A stretch of DNA of 64,000 bases from JACKBK01 sp963707275 (GTDB lineage Bacteria; Chloroflexota; Anaerolineae; JAAEKA01), in the NCBI GenBank assembly GCA_963707275.1, contig CAVPPH010000001.1, forward strand, positions 434,001 to 498,000, written 5' to 3'. A program made the position numbers and the translations under genes. Below, piece after piece: positions 34,469-45,538 of the stretch (positions are counted from its first letter, which is position 1; each line of letters opens with the position of its first letter). Under the pieces are notes generated by a model. The model was not told where the DNA came from, ran no database searches, and worked only from the letters and a program-made list of their open reading frames with translations.

Positions 34469-36905
34469 TTACTTTTCCAGAGTCTCGATCGGTGGGGAGT
34501 ACGGCGCAGGAGAGCCGGTCTGAACTACGTTGCGAGGCGTGATCGCTCCGGTGCTGCCGTTCAGATCAAAGACATACCACCAGCGACCGCTGCCGCTGGC
34601 CGGCACATTGAACGTTGCCACCAGGCCAGACTGTCCGTAGACGCGCACGACACCCTGCGATGCGTTGATCGACGGCGAGCCGGTGTAGTTGTAAACGGCG
34701 TAGACATAGGTGCCGTTGTAGCGCTGCTTGATGGTGGTCGTTTCCGGCCCGTAGCTGGTTACATCATCTACGTCGAGGCAGGCCCACGGGGCGCTGCTGC
34801 AACTGCCGCGGTTGCTCCAGTAGATGTGATACGGATTGGACGCCGGCAGCCACAAATGAGAAGTCAAGATCGCTGGGGTTCTGGCCCCAGGTCAGGACGA
34901 CGCGGATCTCGCCGGCTGCCAGAGTCGGCGACATCGAGAAGTTGAGGGCGAGCGTGCTGTTGGCTGGCACGTTGCCGCTCAGAGTGAGAGGCGTGAAACC
35001 ATTTGCCGTCGCCTTGACGCTCTGGCTGCCTGCTCGCACCTGGGCAATGGAGTAGTTGCCCTGCGCGTTAGTCGTTGCGCACTGGTTGCTGGACAGCACG
35101 CAAACCTGGGCGCCAGGGATTCCGGCGTTGTTGGTCGCGTTGGATACCTTGCCAGCCACCGTACCGAACTGCGCCACGCGTTTCGACACCAGCGGCACGT
35201 AGGTTTTGCGGTTGCCGGCTGGGGGCGTGGTGCCGCACTGGTCGAATTTGAACTTGGCGATACGTGTCGACCAGGTGCTGCTAGCATTCCATTGGCCCGT
35301 GAACCAGAAGGTGCAGTCGTCCGCCGGGTCGATGCTCATGGCCGAGTAGTCGCCGTAGCGGTTGCTGCTGTTGGAACCGGTGCCGTTGACTATGGTGTAT
35401 TCGGCCTGCGGCAGGGTGTTGAGCGGGTCGCTGGACAGCCGTCCGGCGTAGCGAATGCCGGGATAGGTGCTGCTGCTGGCGACGTTGTAGGCCAGCGCGA
35501 TGTTGCCGCTCTTGTCCATCGCGATGCCGCCCATCCAGCGGTTGAGGCTGCCGGGCGCGTAGGTGCCTTCCTGATACAGCGTCCAGTTGGCGCCGGTCTT
35601 GCGCAGTTCGAACCAGCGCACGCCGGCCCGGTCGCTGCCCACATCGGTGGTGAAGTTGCCAACCAGCGCCTGGCGATTGCTGAAGTTACGGTAGCCCAGC
35701 CGGTTCATGACCACCTCGCGCAGCGGGTCCAGCTTGACGCCGGTGCCAGGCTGCGGGATGCACGCGAACGAGGTCAGGCCGCAGAGCGTCGAGTCGAACT
35801 CAGACACCTGGATGTCGGCGATTTTGCTGAACGTTGCGGCAGCGGTGTTTGCCCAGTTGACCGTGAACTGCCAGACCTCCAGCAGGTCTTTGCTGGGCAT
35901 ACCGGCGGGGCCGTGCGCTTCCGTGTCGCGGTGGCGCATGAAGATGCCCGGCGAGCCGCTGGGCGGCGCGGTGGGTCCATCCAGATCTGCTGGCGTCAGC
36001 GCCTGAAAGCCAAAACCTGACAGGGAGGAGGCCGTCCGGCGCACGTACTGGGCCGACTGGCCGTTGAGCATCTTGCTGCGCTCCAGCGCATAGGCCGCAG
36101 GCCCACCCGACTCGTTGGTGCTCACGTAGTACGCGTTGGGCCAGACGCCATAATGCGGATAGTCGGGGAAGTTGGGCGTGGTGAAGTCGTAGAACCAGTA
36201 CTGGCCGCCTGGATCGGCGGTCCTGGAGATGTAGACGCACAGGTGATTGCCGGAACCGGCAAACTCGCTCAACATCCAGCGGTTGGCCGCCTGGTCATAG
36301 AGCACGATCGGATCGCCGGCGCCGTTGGCACAGGCGCCGCCCGTTGCGAGGTTGTCCAGCGAGAACGTGTTGCCAATCGGCGCGCCGGTGGTCTTGTTGT
36401 AGAGGCGCACCGCCGCACCGCCGCTGCCGTTGATCATCTGCACGTAGTGGCTCGGTCCCACGTCGCCGACTGTGTCGGGTGGGTTGACGAAGGTGTAGCC
36501 CTGGCCGTTGAAGTTGAGGATCGGCGTACCGAAGGCATCGACCGCAGCCGGGCCGGCGTCTTCCTGCGCCTGCAACAGCGGATCAGGGCCGTAGTCAGGG
36601 TTGTAGTCCGGGTCGAACACGGTGTTGGTTGCGAGGCGCGGGTTGATCTCCCGGTCGAGGGTGAATTCGAGTCGAGCCTCTGGCAGGCTGGCGGCGTCGA
36701 CCGTCAGCATCGGCGTGACGGGTTCGGTGACGAAGTCGTCGCCTGTGGATGTCTCCTGCTGCTGCGGCGCCAGGAGATTGACGCCGGCCGCGCTGCGCTG
36801 GCCGGTGTCAGAGGGTGGGGCAGACAGTCCTGCCGGAGACCAGAGGATCACCGCCGCGAGGGCGACGATCAAGAACGCACCAAACAGTTTGCGAGAGTGT
36901 CGCAT
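34469..36905 (-). CDS. Large secreted propeller-like protein, paralogue 1, one frameshift
   Basis: About 811 aa. Signal peptide at residues 1-29 (KLFGAFLIVALAAVILW, then a site near GLSA). Residues about 110-560 form a repeat-rich domain with FNGQGYTFVNPPDTVGDVG, GDPIVLYDQAANRW, NFPDYPHYGVWPNAYY, and RHRDTEAHG, which looks like a beta-propeller and is widespread in secreted bacterial proteins. Next is a carboxypeptidase-regulatory-like Ig module (GTVAGKVSNATN...), and last a DUF2135-like module (WGQNPSDLDSHLWLP, then DVDDV, ending IETLEK). An extra T near 34866 breaks the frame before SHLW. No catalytic residues are recognised; a surface adhesion or binding role is inferred. Confidence 0.8.
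35193..36899. repeat. 1.7-kb duplicated segment, copy 1
   Basis: As far as read, this segment is identical to 38170-39878 except for two single bases that are extra in copy 2. It covers the signal peptide and propeller-like domain of paralogues 1 and 2. Identity ends abruptly at the start of the Ig module and at the seventh base of the coding sequence. Confidence 0.9.
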
Positions 36906-37218
36906 GGTTGGTTTCTATCCCTTTCACAATTAGTCGGACCGAAGATCCTGGTTTGAACGGTCGCGTCGAAGGCCAACTCCGCCTGGTCGGGTGGTAGTAA
37001 CACGTCCACTGCGGGCAAGGTCTCAAAGTGTTAAACGAGAATCAAGCGCAAACTCCTTCATCCAAAGCGACACATTTGAGACGGATTCTGCGCTGGTCGA
37101 CGCGCCAAAGGCGTCGAGTTGCTTCACCAGTTCGTTTTGGACACATTCAACTCCAATGCCCAAGAGACCAGGAGCACGACATAACCGTGCCCCTGGTCTC
37201 TTGGGGCTTCGTTCCAGG
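36906..37218. other. Gene-free spacer with a long hairpin
   Basis: Between paralogues 1 and 2. It holds a hairpin at 37159-37205 with arms CCCAAGAGACCAGG / CCTGGTCTCTTGGG plus inner GCACG/CGTGC. No T-run follows on either strand, so it is a stable hairpin rather than a clear terminator. AAAGGG precedes the paralogue 1 ATG. Nothing else is seen. Confidence 0.6.
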
Positions 37219-39884
37219 TCAGTTTTGCAGGCTGCTGCTGGTTCTGAACTGGTTGTCAGTGCTGTGGACTTCCGGCGCTGCCGCGGGCGCTTCAAACGGT
37301 TGTTCGGCGTCTGCGTCGAGTTCGATGATCACATCGGGCTGTGAGGCCGTCGTTCCGGTAACATTCATGACGATGTGCATCCCCGGATAGCCGATGGACG
37401 CGGTAGTAGCAGGCTCCGTGACTCCGCAAGTGGCAGCCGCCAGGTAGCTGGGGGCCGTCTGGCCCGCTGAGTTCGAGCCGATGAAGAAGAAGTTGCCTGC
37501 GGACTGCCCGTTGGGCGTGAACACCTCCACCACCAGCACCGAGCCGGCCGGCGCCGTACCAGCGATGTTGACTGTCGGACGCGACAGCGTCTGGTCGTTG
37601 ATGTTGGTGTTGACAGTCGTGATGGTGGTCAGGTTGGCATAGGTCAGCGCGCCAGCCGGGTTGGTCTTACGGTACAATCTGACGCGTATTGGCTGCGAAC
37701 TGCCAGAACCTGCGTCGGCTAACTCGACGCCGAACTGTACTGCGCTCACGTTGAACTCGCCGCTGATGCCGAAGGCGTTCAGGTTGAACTCGCGCAGGTA
37801 GGCGTTGTCGGCGTGGCCGTAGCTGTTGATGCAGGCAACTGAGTTATCCTGAACGATGGTCTGCGACTGGGAGTGGCTAATGGTTCTTGGCGTGCTGGTG
37901 GCGGCCGTCAACGCGAAGTTGACGGTGACTGTGCCGCCGGCCGGGACCGTAGCCGCTTTCTGTTGTTGATTGAAGCCGCTGGCCGTGGCCTTCACGTTCT
38001 GACTGCCGGCCAGCACCTGGCCGATGGAGTAGTTGCCCTGCGCGTTGGTGGTCGTACACTGGTTGCTGGACAACACGCAGACCTGAGCTCCGGCGATGGA
38101 GGCGTTGTTGGCTGCGTTGGACACGCGACCGGTGATCGTGCCGCGTGTGGCCAGTTGCTTCAGGATCAACGGCACGTAGGTTTTGCGGTTGCCGGCTGGG
38201 GGCGTGGTGCCGCACTGGTCGAATTTGAACTTGGCGATACGTGTCGACCAGGTGCTGCTAGCATTCCATTGGCCCGTGAACCAGAAGGTGCAGTCGTCCG
38301 CCGGGTCGATGCTCATGGCCGAGTAGTCGCCGTAGCGGTTGCTGCTGTTGGAACCGGTGCCGTTGACTATGGTGTATTCGGCCTGCGGCAGGGTGTTGAG
38401 CGGGTCGCTGGACAGCCGTCCGGCGTAGCGAATGCCGGGATAGGTGCTGCTGCTGGCGACGTTGTAGGCCAGCGCGATGTTGCCGCTCTTGTCCATCGCG
38501 ATGCCGCCCATCCAGCGGTTGAGGCTGCCGGGCGCGTAGGTGCCTTCCTGATACAGCGTCCAGTTGGCGCCGGTCTTGCGCAGTTCGAACCAGCGCACGC
38601 CGGCCCGGTCGCTGCCCACATCGGTGGTGAAGTTGCCAACCAGCGCCTGGCGATTGCTGAAGTTACGGTAGCCCAGCCGGTTCATGACCACCTCGCGCAG
38701 CGGGTCCAGCTTGACGCCGGTGCCAGGCTGCGGGATGCACGCGAACGAGGTCAGGCCGCAGAGCGTCGAGTTCGAACTCAGACACCTGGATGTCGGCGAT
38801 TTTGCTGAACGTTGCGGCAGCGGTGTTTGCCCAGTTGACCGTGAACTGCCAGACCTCCAGCAGGTCTTTGCTGGGCATACCGGCGGGGCCGTGCGCTTCC
38901 GTGTCGCGGTGGCGCATGAAGATGCCCGGCGAGCCGCTGGGCGGCGCGGTGGGTCCATCCAGATCTGCTGGCGTCAGCGCCTGAAAGCCAAAACCTGACA
39001 GGGAGGAGGCCGTCCGGCGCACGTACTGGGCCGACTGGCCGTTGAGCATCTTGCTGCGCTCCAGCGCATAGGCCGCAGGCCCACCCGAACTCGTTGGTGC
39101 TCACGTAGTACGCGTTGGGCCAGACGCCATAATGCGGATAGTCGGGGAAGTTGGGCGTGGTGAAGTCGTAGAACCAGTACTGGCCGCCTGGATCGGCGGT
39201 CCTGGAGATGTAGACGCACAGGTGATTGCCGGAACCGGCAAACTCGCTCAACATCCAGCGGTTGGCCGCCTGGTCATAGAGCACGATCGGATCGCCGGCG
39301 CCGTTGGCACAGGCGCCGCCCGTTGCGAGGTTGTCCAGCGAGAACGTGTTGCCAATCGGCGCGCCGGTGGTCTTGTTGTAGAGGCGCACCGCCGCACCGC
39401 CGCTGCCGTTGATCATCTGCACGTAGTGGCTCGGTCCCACGTCGCCGACTGTGTCGGGTGGGTTGACGAAGGTGTAGCCCTGGCCGTTGAAGTTGAGGAT
39501 CGGCGTACCGAAGGCATCGACCGCAGCCGGGCCGGCGTCTTCCTGCGCCTGCAACAGCGGATCAGGGCCGTAGTCAGGGTTGTAGTCCGGGTCGAACACG
39601 GTGTTGGTTGCGAGGCGCGGGTTGATCTCCCGGTCGAGGGTGAATTCGAGTCGAGCCTCTGGCAGGCTGGCGGCGTCGACCGTCAGCATCGGCGTGACGG
39701 GTTCGGTGACGAAGTCGTCGCCTGTGGATGTCTCCTGCTGCTGCGGCGCCAGGAGATTGACGCCGGCCGCGCTGCGCTGGCCGGTGTCAGAGGGTGGGGC
39801 AGACAGTCCTGCCGGAGACCAGAGGATCACCGCCGCGAGGGCGACGATCAAGAACGCACCAAACAGTTTGCGAGAGTGCCTCAT
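37219..39884 (-). CDS. Large secreted propeller-like protein, paralogue 2, two frameshifts
   Basis: About 888 aa, read from ATG 39884 (MRHSRKLFGAF), homologous to the start of paralogue 1. The signal peptide and propeller-like domain are shared with paralogue 1. Single extra bases near 38771 (GAGTTCGAAC against GAGTCGAAC) and near 39088 (CCGAACTC against CCGACTC) break the frame, whereas paralogue 1 is open at both places. The tail differs: a related Ig module (GTITGRVSNAANNASIAG), then a unique beta-rich domain starting RTISHSQSQTIVQDNSVAC and ending FRTSSSLQN. The tail is in one clean frame. Confidence 0.8.
38170..39878. repeat. 1.7-kb duplicated segment, copy 2
   Basis: Partner of 35193-36899. 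The start offset is 2977 and the end offset is 2979, which equals the two one-base insertions. No substitution was noticed. Confidence 0.9.
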
Positions 39885-39963
39885 CGTTTCCATCCCTTTC
39901 GCAATTATCGGGCTGTAGGCCCAGGTGACTTGTGCCCCGAGCACGGTAGGTCGTATAAGCTGA

Positions 39964-39992
39964 AGTATAGCGCTACAGCGGCGGCGGGGCAA
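39964..39992 (-). promoter_or_regulatory. Candidate promoter of paralogue 2
   Basis: TTGCCC (39987-39992), 17 bp, TATACT (39964-39969). The leader is about 75 nt; AAAGGG precedes the ATG at 39884. Confidence 0.55.
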
Positions 39993-40151
39993 ATGATGCT
40001 CTGTTGAACGTCCCCGTGCAGACCGTCGGTCGCTGCGCAGGGCTTCACTTTGTTGAACGAGAAGTCTCGTACGAACTTCTGCATCTACGCGCAGTATTTC
40101 GGGTCCTTTCGCGGATGATTGAGCGGGAGATCCGTGATGGCCAGGAAACGC

Positions 40152-40190
40152 GACACGACCCCGGCGGGCGGTACTTGCCGGGGTCGTGTC
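40152..40190. terminator. Hairpin downstream of paralogue 3
   Basis: 14-bp perfect arms GACACGACCCCGGC / GCCGGGGTCGTGTC, with a weak GCGTTTCC tail on the minus strand. A second 10-bp inverted repeat (AAGTGACAGT...ACTGTCACTT, about 40196-40250) adjoins it. Apart from the 39964 promoter, the rest of 39885-40259 holds nothing recognisable. Confidence 0.55.
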
Positions 40191-40259
40191 AGTGAAGTGA
40201 CAGTCACTTACCGAAAGTGATTGGAAACCATCCCGGAAGGACTGTCACTTGCAGTACAA

Positions 40260-43230
40260 CTAGCTGGTGCGTCGTCGCGAGACGTAGCCAGCGGCCAGGG
40301 CCACTCCGGCCATGCCCGCGGCGGCCACAGCACCCAGCGGCAGACCGGCCACCGGCACCGGCGACTGAGCAGGCGCTGTGTCGATGCTGCTCAGGGTCAC
40401 TGCGGTCGGTGTCTGGCAGCTCTGGACCGTCACATCGTCCACGTCCCAACCGGGAGCGCTGACGGAGTTGTCCGAGCCAAGACGCATGCGGAACTGTGCG
40501 GTCTGTCCGGCCAGGCTGCTGACATCGGCGATGGTGTTGATGTAGGAGGTGGTGCCGCACCACGCTTGCAAGCCCGCCAGCGGGTTGCCGAAGCTGCCGG
40601 AGACAGCGCCGCGGTAGGGACCGACCAGCAGGTCCGCGTTCTGGCACCTGCGTCCAGTTCGCGCCGCCATCGGTGGAGACCTCCAGGATGCCGCCGTCGT
40701 AGCAGGCGGTCGAGCCGCTGGGCTCCAGGTTCGGCTCGTGCCAGAACTTGAGTACCACCGGGTTCTGTCCGGTCGGGATGACCACTGCCGGCGAGACCAA
40801 CCGCTGGTCGGAGACCGTGGCCGGGTCGTTGGCGTGGAAGTGCTGCGCGCCGCTGTGCGGGTTGGTCGCTGCAGATGGCCCAGGTGTTGCCTGTGCCGCT
40901 GCTGGTCCAGCCGCCCGCTCCGCTCTCGAAGCCGGTCTGGTAGAGGATGTTAGGTGTGCTGCCAGGAGCGCAGTCGCCCGGTCCCGCTACCGTCGTGAAG
41001 CTCCAGGTTGCAGAGTAGACGCCGGTTCCGCAGGCGTTCTCGGCCCAGACCCGCCAGAAGTAGGTGGTCGTGGTGTTGAGCGTGACGTTTGAGACCCAGC
41101 TTGTGCTGGCCAGCCCGCTGGCCGACGCTACGACATTGGTGAAGGCAGCGTCGGTGGCGACTTCGATACTGTAGGAGGCCGCGCCGGCCGCGGCGTTCCA
41201 CATGAAGGTCGGCGTTGTTCCGACGTTGATCGCGCCGTTGGCCGGGCTGGTCAGGGTCGGCGCGGCGGGCGCGGCGGCTGCCACGTCCAGGCCGACCGTT
41301 ACCGTGTGGACCAGACTCGGTGTGATAACACTGGTGCCAACGACGTCAAAGCTGTAGTTGCCCGCGCCTGCGCCGCTGATGACCAAGGCGCTGCTGCCGG
41401 GAGGCGTCACCGGGTTGGGGGTGAAGGTGGCGCTGCCGGGGTTGCCGATCGCTGCCAGGCTGACAGCGCCGGTGAAACCGTTGACTATGCCGGTGTTGAC
41501 GGCATAGGTGGCGTCGCTGGGAGCGCAGATCGCCAGATCGTCGGGAACGACACGTCATCGCGAAGTCGGTGCGTGCCGCAGGCGTCGAAGCGGAACGCGC
41601 CGATGCGGGTGCTCCACTGGCTGGCGGCGTTCCACTCGCCGGTGAACCAGAAGGTGCAGTCGTCGACCGGGTCGACGCTCATGGCGCGTAGTCGCCGTAG
41701 CGGTTGCTGCCGTTGCTGGCCGTGCCGTCGATCAGCGTGTACTCGCCCTGCGGCATGGTGCCCAGCGGGTCAGCTGCCAGGCGGCCGACGTAGCGCAGGC
41801 CGGGGTAGACGTCGGTGGCTGGAGACGTTGTAGCCCAGGGCGATGTTGCCCGCGCCGTCCATGGCGATGGCGCCCATCCAGCGGTTGTCGCGTCGGGCGA
41901 GTAGGTGCCTTCCTGGTAGAGGCGTCCAGGCGCCGCGGCCGACCTTGCGCAGCTCGAACCAGCGCACGCCGGCCTGATCGTTGCCGTCGACGTCGGTGAC
42001 GAAGTTGCCGACCAGCGTCTCGTGGTCGCCGAAGTTGCGGTAGGCCAGGCGGAACATGATGACCTCGCGCAGCGGGTCGAGCGACGAGCGGCTGCCTGCG
42101 GCACGCCGGGCATGCCGATGCAGTAGAACGAGGTCAGGCCACAGAGGTCGGAGTCGAACTCGGCCGTCGGGATGTCTGGCAAGCTGCGTGAAGGTCGAGT
42201 TGGCCGGCGTCGTCCAGTCGACGTGGAAGGCCCAGATCTCCAGGAAGTCGCTCGGCCGGGCAAGCCGGCCGGGCCATGGACCTCGGTGTCGCGATGGCGC
42301 ATGATGTAGTCGGGCGCGCCGGCCGGCGGCGGCGTCATGCCGTCCAGGTCGGCCGGCGTCAAGCGCCTGGAAGCCGAAGCCGGACAGGCCGGGCGCGGTG
42401 AAGCGCTGGGAGGTCGCGGGCAGGCCGGCCAGCATCTTGGCGCGGTCCAGCGCAAAGACCGACGGGCTGCTTTCGTTGGCGGTCGCGTAGTAGGCATCGG
42501 GCCACACGCCGTACTTCGGATAGTCGGGGAAGCTGGGCGTGCTGAACTGGTACGAGTAGTACGCGCCCTGCGGATCAGGCGTCTGCGAGATGAAGACGCA
42601 CAGCGAGCTGCCCGATCCGAACTCGCTCAGGAACCAGCGGTCGGCCAGTTGGTCGTAGAGCACGATCGGGTCGCCGCTGCCGGTGGCGCAGCCGCCCAGC
42701 GCGGTCAGGTCAAAGGTCTGGATCAGCGCGCCGGTGGTCTTGTTGTAGATGCTGACGACCGTCGCGTTGACCATCTGGATGTAGTGGTTGGCGCCGACGT
42801 CGCCGATGGTGTCCGGGGGATTGAGGAACTGATAGCCGTCGCCGTTGAAGTTAAAAATCGGCGTGCCGAAGCCGTCCGGGCTTGCCGCAGGCGCTTCAGC
42901 CTGCACAGCCAGCAGCGGATCGATGCCGCTCTTAACTCGGAAGTTCGGGTCGAGGGCGTCGTTGGTGGACATGCGCGGGTTGATCTCGCGATCCAATTGC
43001 GGCTGAACGACGTAGGGCGGCAGGTCGCGGACGGCCTGGGTGAGGGTAGGCGCGACGGGTGCGCCGACCCATTGCTCGATGCCGGGGGCGTTCTGAGCGC
43101 TGCTGGCGCTGCCGGTGGCACTGCGGCCAGCGGTGGCAGCCGGCGCGGCCATGTTCGATGGCAATGCAGCCATCACGGCGATGATCGCCAGGATCATCAG
43201 GCCGCCGAGCAGTTTGGTCAGGGATTTCAT
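40260..43230 (-). CDS. Large secreted propeller-like protein, paralogue 3, about ten frameshifts
   Basis: About 980 aa after correction. Start ATG 43230 with AAGGAG upstream; signal peptide KLLGGLMILAIIAVMAA. The propeller-like domain is a diverged relative of paralogues 1 and 2 (LNPPDTIGDVG, GDPIVLYDQLADRW, FPDYPKYGVWPDAYY). The remainder is a fibronectin-III-like domain (PTLTSPANGAINVGTTPTF), a jelly-roll-like domain ending GWDVDDVTV, and a C-terminal hydrophobic anchor followed by RRR (about GAVAAAGMAGVALAAGYVS). Frameshifts fall near 42361, 42255, 42177, 42090, 41930, 41890, 41822, 41684, 40868 and 40640. They alternate between frames with no stops and no loss of motif conservation, so consensus error is favoured over a pseudogene. 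Confidence 0.7.
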
Positions 43231-43281
43231 GCGTTGTGCTCCTTCAATGAACGGAAAACGGTTGGTTTGTGGTGGCAGCGC

Positions 43282-44565
43282 TCAGGGCTGAGCTACCGGG
43301 TTGAAGTATTGTCGGGTGCGAGCTACGGCCGCGGCCGCGGCTTCTTCGACAGTGGCCTGTCCGTAGAAGGCCCGCTCGACCTCTGCCGATGCGGCGTCTT
43401 CGACGGTGACCCAACCAGCCATGGTCGGCACCTGGCGCAGCGTCGGGACGATATCCACCCAGACCTGGCTGTTGGCGGGCGGATTCTGCGGTTCCAGGAA
43501 CGCCGGCGACTCGGCCACCGCGCGCATGGATGGCACGGTGCGACCGGTGGTCACCATCAGTTCCTGCCCCGGCTGTGAGTTGGCATATTCGATGAATTTC
43601 CAGGCTGCCTCCTGTGCTTTTGAGCCAGCAGCCATGCAGTAGCCATCGCTGTGCAGGATGCTGGCAGGTTGTGAGCCGCGTGGCAAGGGCGCGACGTCCC
43701 AGTCGAAATCGGTGATGGTGCGGAAGGTCGGCGTACCGCGACGGCTGTCGAAGAACATGCCCAGCGTGCCGTTCAGGAAGCGGCTCTCGCTGGACTCGCC
43801 GGCCTCGGCCACCGCGTCGGGCACGATGTGGTGCTTCATCTGCAGGTCAACGAACCACTGGAACGCTGCCAGGGCGGTCGGGCTGTCCAGCACCAGTTGC
43901 GTGGGAGTGACCGGGTCATCCACCAGTTCGCCGCCGATTTGCCAGATGAAGGGGGCCAGGCGGTAGAGAATTGGGTCGATACCTGCGCCGTACTGGTCGG
44001 TGACGCCGTCGCCGTCGGTATCCCTGGTCAGCGCCAGACCGGCGTTGAGGAAATCATCCCACGTCCAGTCGGTGCCGGGATAGGGCACGCCGGCCGCATC
44101 GAAGAGGGTCTTGTTGTAGTATACCACAAGACTCGAAATATTCTGCGGAATGCACCACTGCTGGCCGCCAAACTGGAACGCCTTGACCGCCGGCTCGTAT
44201 AAGTCGGCCAGCGAAAGCGACTGGCTGCCGGCCAGGAACGGGTCCAGCGGCTCCAGCGCGCCGTTGCCGGCAAAGTCCGCCATGCGCCGGTAGTTCATCA
44301 ACATCACGTCGGGCGGGACGTTGGCCGAAAAGTCAGCCGCCAGCCGCCGGCGATATTCTTTGTCATCAGGGATGTAGCGCAACTCGACGTTGACGTCGGG
44401 GTTTGCTGCTTCGAACGCTGCCACGAGACTCTCGTAGGCTTTGAACTCCTCCGGGCCGCCTGACACCATGAACGATACCGGTGTTTGCCGCGGCGGCGCC
44501 ATGCAACCGGCCAGCGAGCTACAAACTGTCAACACCAAAAGGCTGAGCAGAACAATGCGTTTCAT
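43282..44565 (-). CDS. ABC sugar-binding lipoprotein
   Basis: A 427-aa family 1 solute-binding protein. Residues 1-21 are a lipoprotein signal with lipobox SLAGC (Cys21). The mature part has EFKAYESLVAAFEAANPDVNVE, IPQNISSLVVYYNKTLFDAAGV and DGYCMAAGSKAQEAAWKFIEY, typical of oligosaccharide-binding proteins. It captures a sugar and delivers it to the two upstream permeases. It is the last gene of a three-gene operon; no ATPase gene is present, so it probably shares an MsmK-type ATPase. Specificity unknown. Confidence 0.93.
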   Translation of the reverse strand: MKRIVLLSLLVLTVCSSLAGCMAPPRQTPVSFMVSGGPEEFKAYESLVAAFEAANPDVNVELRYIPDDKEYRRRLAADFSANVPPDVMLMNYRRMADFAGNGALEPLDPFLAGSQSLSLADLYEPAVKAFQFGGQQWCIPQNISSLVVYYNKTLFDAAGVPYPGTDWTWDDFLNAGLALTRDTDGDGVTDQYGAGIDPILYRLAPFIWQIGGELVDDPVTPTQLVLDSPTALAAFQWFVDLQMKHHIVPDAVAEAGESSESRFLNGTLGMFFDSRRGTPTFRTITDFDWDVAPLPRGSQPASILHSDGYCMAAGSKAQEAAWKFIEYANSQPGQELMVTTGRTVPSMRAVAESPAFLEPQNPPANSQVWVDIVPTLRQVPTMAGWVTVEDAASAEVERAFYGQATVEEAAAAAVARTRQYFNPVAQP

Positions 44566-44704
44566 AGATCCGCTTCAAACTCCTTGAACGGTGCAAGATG
44601 GTCCCGCAAGTGGGGGGACAAACTCGATGTAAACAACGAAGTAACCGGGCGCGTGGTTGCTTCGCCGGCGCGGCTCGCAATGACACGACAGAATGAATCT
44701 TCGC

Positions 44705-45538
44705 CTAATCGCGACCCAACAGCTCTGACAGGGCGTTGTCGTGCAGGAACTGTCGCTGCAACACCAGGAAAAGCACTATCATGGGCAGGGTCACCAGCGT
44801 CGCGCCGGCCAACAGCAGCGGCCAGTTAGTCGAGTCGACCTGTTTCAAGATCTGGATTCCGACCGGCAGCGTGTAAGTCTCGGGCCGGTAGAGATAGAGC
44901 ACCGGGTTGGTAAAGTCGTTCCAGAACAGCGCAAAAGCCAGCACGGTCACCGCGGCTGTCGTCGGGCGCGCCATCGGCATCGCGATCCTGCGCCACGAAG
45001 TCCACGCGTCCGCGCCCTCGACCCGCGCCGCCTCGAAGTAGCTCACCGGCGTGCGGCGAAAGGTCCAATAGAACAGCAGCACCAGCAATGGGCTGCCTGC
45101 GGCAAAGGCCGGCAGGATCAGCGCCCACAGCGAGCTCAGCAGACCAAGCCAGCTCAGTATCTGATAGCGAAAGAGCCAGACTGCCGGCGCCGGTACCATC
45201 AGCAGCACTACCGTGTAGATCAGCAGCCGCTGCCGCCACGGCTCGCGCAGTTGGCTGAGACCAAACCCGGCCAGCGACGCGGTCAGGAGCGTGGCCGGCA
45301 CTGCCACCAGCACCACCAGTAGCGAGTTGCGCAGGTAGAGGCCCATTGGCAGCAGGTCGAAGATCGCCGTGTAGTTGCCAAACTGCGGGTCGGCGGGCCA
45401 CCACTCCACTGTGCGCGCCGGCGGCAGGCCGGTAGGCCGCAGCGAGCCGACGATCATCCACAGCAGCGGCAACACGAAGAGCGCCGTGACTGCGATCCCT
45501 GCCGCGACCCGCGCTGCCGGGCCAAGTTTACGCCACAT
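44705..45538 (-). CDS. ABC sugar permease, MalG type
   Basis: A 277-aa inner-membrane protein with six helices. The EAA loop is visible (EAARVEGADAWTSWRRIAMPMARP), which contacts the ATPase. The start overlaps the end of the MalF-type gene by 11 nt, so they are translationally coupled. The usual CUT1 C-terminus is present (LPMIVLFLVLQRQFL). Confidence 0.92.
   Translation of the reverse strand: MWRKLGPAARVAAGIAVTALFVLPLLWMIVGSLRPTGLPPARTVEWWPADPQFGNYTAIFDLLPMGLYLRNSLLVVLVAVPATLLTASLAGFGLSQLREPWRQRLLIYTVVLLMVPAPAVWLFRYQILSWLGLLSSLWALILPAFAAGSPLLVLLFYWTFRRTPVSYFEAARVEGADAWTSWRRIAMPMARPTTAAVTVLAFALFWNDFTNPVLYLYRPETYTLPVGIQILKQVDSTNWPLLLAGATLVTLPMIVLFLVLQRQFLHDNALSELLGRD

Noticed and set aside
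37159..37205. Long hairpin considered as terminator of paralogue 2
   Set aside because: No T-run on either strand; listed as a hairpin in the spacer only.
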